From Stramenopiles sp. TOSAG23-3 (taxonomy: Eukaryota > Sar), in contig LT642232.1 in assembly GCA_900128585.1 (NCBI GenBank), positions 1 to 24,040 of the forward strand: DNA of 24,040 nt, in the 5' to 3' direction. Of the stretch, positions 18,940-24,040 are shown piece after piece. A model generated the notes under the pieces. That model was given only the letters and a program-made list of their open reading frames with translations, was not told the origin of the DNA and searched no databases. The number at the start of each line of letters is the position of its first letter. Within the stretch, counting starts at the first letter, position 1. The position numbers and the translations under genes were made by a program.

Positions 18940-19316
18940 TCAATGGTTTCATCTTCTCCTCAGTCAACTTCTTCATTCTGCTGTGTTTCCCATATCGAAA
19001 TCAAAACTTGTTTGATGTATGGAACAGCGGCATGTTTCAAAGACCCTATCACCGTTGCCGATGGACTACGCCGCCACAGTAGCGGGAAAATGGTAGTACT
19101 GCTTCTAACGAGGTTGCAAACTTTGGAAGTAGACACAGAAGAAATGCACACAACAATCACGCCGCTGTTCGGTAACTCATAATTTGTACCATGTTTCATT
19201 CTGATATGATGGAGATACAGAAGAATGAAGAAGTTGACTATAGAGAGAATGAAGCCGTTGAATATGGTTTAGAATGGGATTACCACAACCTTCCTAGATA
19301 TTCTCCAGTAATATAA
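18940..19316. pseudogene. Inverted pair of decayed acidic-ORF copies
   Basis: On the plus strand, gccgctgttc (19163) is followed by cagaagaatgaagaagttgact (19215); the ATG at 19206 opens 36 codons (MMEIQKNEEVDYREN…) to a TAA at 19314. On the minus strand, gccgctgttc (19031-19022) is followed by cagcagaatgaagaagttgact (18986 downward). The two halves point away from each other around about 19097. Both match the unit at 304-372, so all three are copies of one sequence. The many overlapping frames across 18768-19199 are products of this repeat rather than separate genes. Confidence 0.55.
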
Positions 19317-20071
19317 TTTAGTAAGTTTTTAACAGACGCCATTTTATCTCTCTGCTTCAACCTGCTTGATTTTTGCTTTGTTCTGTCCAGTATTTATTAC
19401 ATAAATTCTTGTGTTTTCACCATCACAATGGTCTGTTTATAAAAAGGAAAATTATTAAACCGATTACTTCAAACAATAAACTATTTTCTTTGATTTTTAA
19501 AAAGGAAAACACGTAATACAGGTATTGGAATTATGTGGAACATGCAAAAGACAACTAGACATATATTAAAAAATCACCTAATAGTTTTTACAATAGTCCC
19601 AAAATCACTTGTAAATTATTTTATTAACATGTGCAGCAAACTTTTCCTAAAGCAAAACTCTAACCGGCACTTTCGTATTTGCGTAAAAGCACATTGAAGT
19701 GCTCATGTGTGGTGAGTCCACTGTTACAGTTGGATTCTTCATCTGTTCGATTTTCATATAAAACAGGGATCTCTGTTATTTTGTTACAGTTAGTTTATTA
19801 ATCCTTATCGTTAAGACTAACACATGTTGCTTGTTTTCAATTTCATTAGATTTCCTTGCCCTCGAAAAGTGCATGGGTGTCAAAAGTAAGGAATTTTTAT
19901 AAGCAGTAAGGATTTTGTATTTTTTCAATCATTATTAATTCTATAACTATAATTTGTTATATACTTTTTTTTTATTTTCGTCAATATTATTACTAAATGG
20001 TATTGAAGTATAATGTGCTAGACGACTAATATATTATACAGGTTATTTTCCCTTCGAAGTTTTCTGTACAA
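19317..20071. other. AT-rich spacer
   Basis: No gene is present. A small hairpin-forming word pair (aaagcac…gtgct) lies at 19687-19702, and gttacagtt occurs twice (19723 and 19784). Nothing is strong enough to call. Confidence 0.4.
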
Positions 20072-20897
20072 AATTAAGGGGGAGGTGAAGTGATTTTCGA
20101 TAAAATGCGAAAAAACGTATATTTTTGTATTCTAATTATTGTTCCTCACGTAAATATTTGTTGTAGTGATAAAAATTGATGTTGGATTTCGCGAAGAATG
20201 AAGAAATGAAGGAATGTTTTGATACTTGCTATTACCTGTATTTTCATTTTATAAAATTAATAAAATGAATACGACGAAGACAAGATTTGGTTGTTGGACG
20301 TTTTCACACTCCAATTAGGTTTAACCCAACTTTTCGCCACAACTTTTGCACCTTTTCTCTAGTGCAGAGAGAACTACTCAACCTTTATCTACACTGGCGG
20401 GCATTCTGAAGAAAAGAGGTGATGGGGCACGTGTTCGATATATTTTTAGTGCAAACGACGGAAAACTTATCAACTTAGTTGACAATCACCATTAGATAAT
20501 GCTTTCGCACACATGAGGAAGAAACTTTTCACTAAATATATAGTCTTTTTACAAAAACAAATATTTTGAAGAGGTGCCCCCTCACGTCTTCTCTTCAGAA
20601 TGTCCACCAATGTAGATAATAGTTGAGTAGTTCTCTCGGCACTAGAGATACGGTTTATAATATTAGTATCAAATTGTCAATTCAATTTACATACTTCGTC
20701 ATTTCAACCTTTGAATTTGTTGTTTGTTTTCATTGTAAGCAATCATTTTATAAGAGATGCTGTACCATGTATATACACCGCATATATAGAGTTATCATTT
20801 AGTATTGCAATATTTTATGTTGTTGGTCAATCTCAAGCACCGATAACTACTTCATTACTCCTAAATTCAAAAAATCACTTCACCTCCCCCTTAATTC
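20072..20897. mobile_element. 826-bp palindromic non-autonomous element with TTAA-flanked inverted ends
   Basis: A perfect 26-bp inverted repeat bounds the element: 20072-20097 (TTAA then GGGGGAGGTGAAGTGATTTT, preceded by AA) and 20872-20897. A second pair of long inverted arms lies inside, 20351-20431 and 20573-20653, about 80 bases each with roughly ten to fifteen percent differences (shared words gagaactactcaac, gcattctgaagaaaaga, ggggcac). TTAA at both junctions fits a TTAA target-site duplication as used by piggyBac-type elements, although TIR starts of GGG with TWA targets also occur in PIF/Harbinger-type MITEs. It has no transposase. Small frames inside have no recognisable domains. 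Confidence 0.8.
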
Positions 20898-20916
20898 AAA
20901 TTTCACATTATAGTCC

Positions 20917-20989
20917 ACTTTTCATATACAGAAATACCAAAAGGCGTTTGGTCCCTTTTCATATATAGAAATACCATTGGCGTTTTCTC
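20917..20989. repeat. Tandem duplication, about 36-bp unit
   Basis: Two copies of c(a/c)cttttcatata-agaaatacca…ggcgtttt lie side by side directly after the palindromic element, with a third partial start (cacttttccgtac) at 20990. The unit is not found elsewhere in the window. Confidence 0.6.
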
Positions 20990-22194
20990 ACTTTTCCGTA
21001 CATGATGCATTATGGAGTCTGGAGAATACACGGGTCCCATAATCTCACCTTAAGAAAGGGCAGGGGTCATTGTTGCCAGTCATATACGGCAGCTGACTTT
21101 TTATAGAGAGAGAGCGAGGCTGGTTGGAGCCAGAAAAATAAAATTTGCTACCTTAAATTATTTTGAAGTTCGAACTGTCCTTCGACAATCATGAACTATA
21201 TTATACTTGTCTGATTTTCTGTCCAGAGAGTGTGTGTGTGCGAGAACTTTTTCTTAATATATAAAACCAACAGTAAGTTTTACGAAAAATAACATATTGA
21301 GTAAATGACGATTATAGTTTTTAAACTTCCAAATAATTGTTTAAGGATCAGTGGAAACGGGGAATATTTTTTTGTACTTAATTAATATTTAAATACAGTT
21401 AGTTCTTTAGCCCATTGAGCCCGTGACTAGTACTAACGAATGTAAACGTAAACGAAGAATATAAAAACAAAGGGATATATAATAGAACTTATAGGCTAAC
21501 TGTGTTGTTTTTTCTGTGTGGATTGTGTTTCTTCGAAAACATTTTAACTTGTTTGTTTTTGGTCGCGATCTGTAAGTGTCGTTTGATCAATGAACTGTTG
21601 CATTTGAATGAATTCAATGTGCCGTTTGCGGTGTTGAAGGACGATCGATGACTAAGAAAGAGTCTTCACTGCTGTGTGCTGTTCGTGTCTTCCTTAATCT
21701 TCTTCTTCTTGATTTGCTGTGATGATGTTAATCGTTAATATCGACAATTTCCTTCTTCTTCTTTCTTCGCGAACTAAGAATGTCGAGTTTCCGATCTTGA
21801 TTGACGTGAACAACGTTACCGGTTGAATTCGCCAAACCACCTAATCTTCGAATGTGTCAATGAGTGACACTTGCTTGTTCTAGCTGATATAGGCAAGAAG
21901 TTCAATGATGACTGGTACAACAATCTTTCCGGAGGTGTAAGTTCCGAGTCAAATTTGCTTCTTCGTTTTGTTTGTTGATGGCCGAGTTTTTAAATTTTGA
22001 GCGTCTTGGATGTTTAAGGTAGACGACTAACAAAGACCAGAAGATCATTCCAACTTTATTACCTTCGTGCTTATTCTTTTGAAAAGTTGCGTGGGCGTAT
22101 AGAATTTCAAGAGAAACTTATCCATTACTGATTGTGTCAAATACCAAAATTGTACTTAATTTTCACCCTGGTTTGTAAAATGCATTGGAGGAAT
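20990..22194. other. Spacer with scattered short coding-like frames
   Basis: GA and GT microsatellite runs lie at 21105-21115 and 21229-21240. Between about 21540 and 21975 the composition becomes less AT-rich and several short frames look protein-like (for example NELLHLNEFNVPFAVLKDD near 21590-21645 and LVLADIGKKFNDDWYNN near 21874-21924), but each is interrupted by stops. They may be decayed exons or untranslated sequence. No ORF over 60 codons is supported. Confidence 0.35.
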
Positions 22195-22707
22195 TTAATG
22201 AGTAGTAGTGAAATGCATGGTTACAAATCTGAAAGCGCAATTGATCATCGCAGCCCTTTTTGTGCTGAATTTTGATAGGTGGTTCTGGGCGCTGGGGGTG
22301 ATTAGATGTGAGCCAGTATACACATCATCCAATTTGTTACAATCTATGTTGAAAAATATTTGTTCATTTGCATCAATATTGCAGTCAACCCCAATATATC
22401 CAGCCTCACACGAGCAAAACCCATCTCGGCAAATACCTCTTCCACTACATGTAACCCCATGAGTCTTTGGGCATAACTCGTTCTTGTTAGGATCAGCGCC
22501 TATGTTTTTGCCTGCTAAAGTACCCAACTTTTCTACAAAACGGATTCCAGTCTTGCTGTGTTCTTCTCTTTCAGTACGGATTTGGGAGTTAATCATTTTG
22601 AAAGATAAGTAGCTCTGTTTTAATGGAACCACATCACCCGCGGTTAAACAGCTCAAAGAAAAAAGAATTGCCAGAGAAATATGGGATTGGGCTAGTACTA
22701 CTTTCAT
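22195..22707 (-). CDS. Small secreted protein with one EGF-like domain
   Basis: The protein has 170 residues from the ATG at 22707. Residues 1-24 are a clear signal peptide (SLAILFSLSCLTAG core). The mature part starts with a polar stretch. Residues 79-109 are an EGF-like module with six cysteines (C79, C87, C93, C98, C100, C109) in the pattern of EGF_2/tenascin-type domains: NxxCSGRGxC…FCSCEAGYIGVDC. Two more cysteines follow (C123, C157). No membrane anchor is seen at the C-terminus, so the protein is probably secreted or wall-associated; EGF modules usually mediate protein binding through Ca2+ or disulfide-stabilised surfaces, and this one lacks the leading DxxEC calcium signature. It is transcribed away from the EF-hand gene, with about 300 bases between the starts, so they may share a promoter region. 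The ligand and role are unknown. Confidence 0.85.
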   Translation of the reverse strand: MKVVLAQSHISLAILFSLSCLTAGDVVPLKQSYLSFKMINSQIRTEREEHSKTGIRFVEKLGTLAGKNIGADPNKNELCPKTHGVTCSGRGICRDGFCSCEAGYIGVDCNIDANEQIFFNIDCNKLDDVYTGSHLITPSAQNHLSKFSTKRAAMINCAFRFVTMHFTTTH

Positions 22708-23032
22708 TTTCAGTTTGCTGAATGGAAAGTCGTGGGTAAGATTTCTGTATTATGAATGCTTTTTGGTGATACAATCAGATTCTGGCTGGAATTGTTGAGG
22801 AGCAAGGAATCATGTTTCCCACTTTATTCTGACATGCAAGAAAGAAAGTTGTTAGTTAGAGCAAATAAATGTTCGGAAAAAGCTGGTGGCTTGACATTTC
22901 ATAAAGTGTAACATCTACGTGCTGTGTCAATAGTTGAAAAATTGAAATCACAGTAGTAGTGTACAGTGTTTAATGTAATGGTCGGAAACAATTTCACTTC
23001 TTCTCCTGGTGATTGCGTTAAGTCTCACCTTC
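22708..23032. promoter_or_regulatory. Divergent promoter region between the EGF-like and EF-hand genes
   Basis: About 300 bases separate two divergent starts, so both promoters must lie here. No firm TATA or known operator is visible. The right end (22979-23032) is open in the frame of the EF-hand gene and encodes a hydrophobic run (SETISLLLLVIALSLTF) before that gene's first ATG, with an out-of-frame ATG at 22978. Confidence 0.45.
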
Positions 23033-23824
23033 ATGTACACGTATAACAAAGAAAATTCCCCGCCGACTGTTATGTGGGCACTGTGCTTAATAGCAGCAAT
23101 TTATGGAAATATTGTTCTATGGGATATTTCATGGATCGAGTCTGATGCAGAATATTCCAGATTAATCCATAATGCTTGCGAGGACATCGAGAAAGAAAAC
23201 TCCAAAATGACACTGGAAATGGAAAGGCTACAAAGCAATTGCATAGACCAAAAAATACTTACAACTGTTGCTGCCCAACAAACCACAGATATGGCAAAAC
23301 AAGTAGGACTTGTCGATAGCAATGGGAAGTTATTGAATGAAAACATGAAAAAATTCGAGGGGCTTATGGATTCGCCGTCCTTTACGGGTTACCACATTCG
23401 TGTTAAAAGAGTGAGTACAATCCAGGAAGAGAGTAATTATACGGATACTCGTGATAATTACTACAACGACATGATTCGGGCATTTAAATCTGCAACATGT
23501 GGTGGGGATAAATCTACTTTATCCTTGGATAATAACAGAATACGAAAACGTCTAAAAGCAGCTTTTAAAGATTACAACAATAAATGCGAAAATTGTTATT
23601 CAGAACGAATCGATGTTGACAAGCTTTCGAGTATGGATAGTGATGGTGATTCAAATGTAGCTTTGTGGGAATTTGCAGTTGGGATATACAAAAATGTATT
23701 GCAGCGCAAAATCGGGGCTGAAGGACAACAAATTAAAGACTTGGAGAGCAGTTGTACCCTGATGAGGGAGAGAATTCGTGCAATTGAAAAGCACTTGTCC
23801 CATTTTGCTAGCAAAGGTATGTAA
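23033..23824 (+). CDS. Membrane-anchored EF-hand/coiled-coil protein, 5' exon(s)
   Basis: The first in-frame ATG is 23033, giving 263 residues to the TAA at 23822. The frame is open from 22979 and encodes a hydrophobic segment, so the real start may be the ATG at 22978 with a one-base error or mutation. Two hydrophobic segments lie near the N-terminus (the upstream one, and VMWALCLIAAIYGNIVLW at about 13-30). A coiled coil follows (about 48-75), then a charged region with a CENC pair (185-188). An EF-hand loop occupies 202-213 (DSDGDSNVALWE: acidic positions 1, 3, 5 and Glu at 12, but Ser instead of Gly at 6). A second coiled coil ends the frame (about 222-258). One EF-hand on a membrane anchor suggests Ca2+ sensing, which is inference. 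The frame ends two codons after a strong GTATGTAAGT donor at 23817, so the coding region probably continues beyond the window. Confidence 0.75.
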   Translation: MYTYNKENSPPTVMWALCLIAAIYGNIVLWDISWIESDAEYSRLIHNACEDIEKENSKMTLEMERLQSNCIDQKILTTVAAQQTTDMAKQVGLVDSNGKLLNENMKKFEGLMDSPSFTGYHIRVKRVSTIQEESNYTDTRDNYYNDMIRAFKSATCGGDKSTLSLDNNRIRKRLKAAFKDYNNKCENCYSERIDVDKLSSMDSDGDSNVALWEFAVGIYKNVLQRKIGAEGQQIKDLESSCTLMRERIRAIEKHLSHFASKGM

Positions 23825-23826
23825 GT
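23817..23826 (+). other. Probable 5' splice site (phase 1)
   Basis: CAAAG|GTATGTAAGT matches the eukaryotic donor consensus at all main positions. The open frame stops at TAA inside the donor itself (23822-23824), as expected for readthrough into an intron. The following M, N and P repeat modules would then lie inside the intron, whose acceptor is beyond the window. Confidence 0.6.
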
Positions 23827-23857
23827 GTCTTTCTCTACGAAGCACTTGCTAAATCAT

Positions 23858-24040
23858 ACGATAAAGTAAATGTTTCCATTTGACACAGTAATTGTTTTCA
23901 TTGAATTGTAAACCACTCAACATATTAAAAAGAAAAATTGGCTGTTATTTAAGTAATTTTTTAAAAACAAGAAAATTGGCTGTTATTTTATAGTAATTAA
24001 AATTAAAGAAAAAAGAAGGTGTCAGTTCAAGAACAATATC
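23858..24040 (+). repeat. Left part of a plus-oriented M-N-N-P repeat copy
   Basis: M lies at 23858-23925 (agtaaatgtttccatttgac…gaattgtaaaccactcaac), N at 23933-23954 and 23966-23990 (gaaaattggctgttatttta), and the start of P at 24013-24040 (ggtgtcagttcaagaacaat). The copy is cut by the window edge. The order equals the minus-strand order at 18740-18012. Confidence 0.8.

Noticed and set aside
21868-21976. Frame reading LADIGKKFNDDW, reminiscent of a VDAC/porin N-terminus
   Set aside because: It is too short, has no in-frame ATG, and no barrel sequence follows. The resemblance could be chance.
22973-22981. ATG TAA TGG before the EF-hand frame as a sign of a reassigned stop codon
   Set aside because: Other genes in the window end at TAA or TGA without visible readthrough, so a nonstandard code is not supported.

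Overview
The window is nuclear DNA of an AT-rich microbial eukaryote. The evidence for this is a set of eukaryote-only or eukaryote-typical genes: a Mei2-type RRM protein, a NIPA-type membrane transporter, a type II membrane protein with fukutin-like and Lin-Notch-like modules, a secreted EGF-like protein and an EF-hand membrane protein. There are no operons and no ribosome-binding sites. Genes are separated by long AT-rich spacers full of degenerate repeats. Most recognisable genes are single long exons, including one of 1444 codons, so introns seem rare. One strong splice donor is nevertheless visible near the right edge. The combination of LNR modules of the C-x(3)-C-x(2)-A-x-DG-x-CDDGG type with few introns would fit an alga or a heterotrophic protist (for example a stramenopile), but I cannot assign a lineage.

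Layout, left to right. 1-600: decayed repeat and decayed acidic ORF. 1639-2847 (+): an IQ-motif-like protein. 3441-3798: a long near-perfect fold-back hairpin. 4313-4857 (+): the N-terminal part of a NIPA-like transporter, broken by a one-base frameshift and cut off at a repeat boundary. 4860-7225: a mosaic of mobile-element-like repeats, some carrying frameshifted coding remnants. 7204-8208 (-): a CPBP/CAAX-type intramembrane protease whose last codons come from repeat sequence. 8827-13161 (-): the 1444-residue multidomain protein. 13162-16191: a long gene-poor spacer. 16192-17742 (+): a Mei2-like RNA-binding protein. 17957-19316: a second repeat mosaic. 20072-20897: an 826-bp palindromic element with TTAA-flanked terminal inverted repeats. 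22195-22707 (-): a secreted EGF-like protein. 23033-23824 (+): an EF-hand/coiled-coil membrane protein, diverging from the EGF-like gene and probably continuing past a splice donor at 23817. 23858-24040: the start of another repeat copy.

Three short modules recur throughout the repeats. N is an AT-rich motif containing TTGGCTGTTATTT. M contains AGTAAATGTTT-CCATTTGATTGTAAACC. P contains TTCAAGAACAATATCTCC and GTTCTGGTCAAGATT. They appear in the same order (M, N, P) in two oppositely oriented copies that bracket 18740-23858, so they are parts of one multi-copy element family. The most unusual gene is the 1444-residue protein, in which four different domain classes each appear to be present twice. 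No tRNA, rRNA, CRISPR array or recognisable viral gene was seen.
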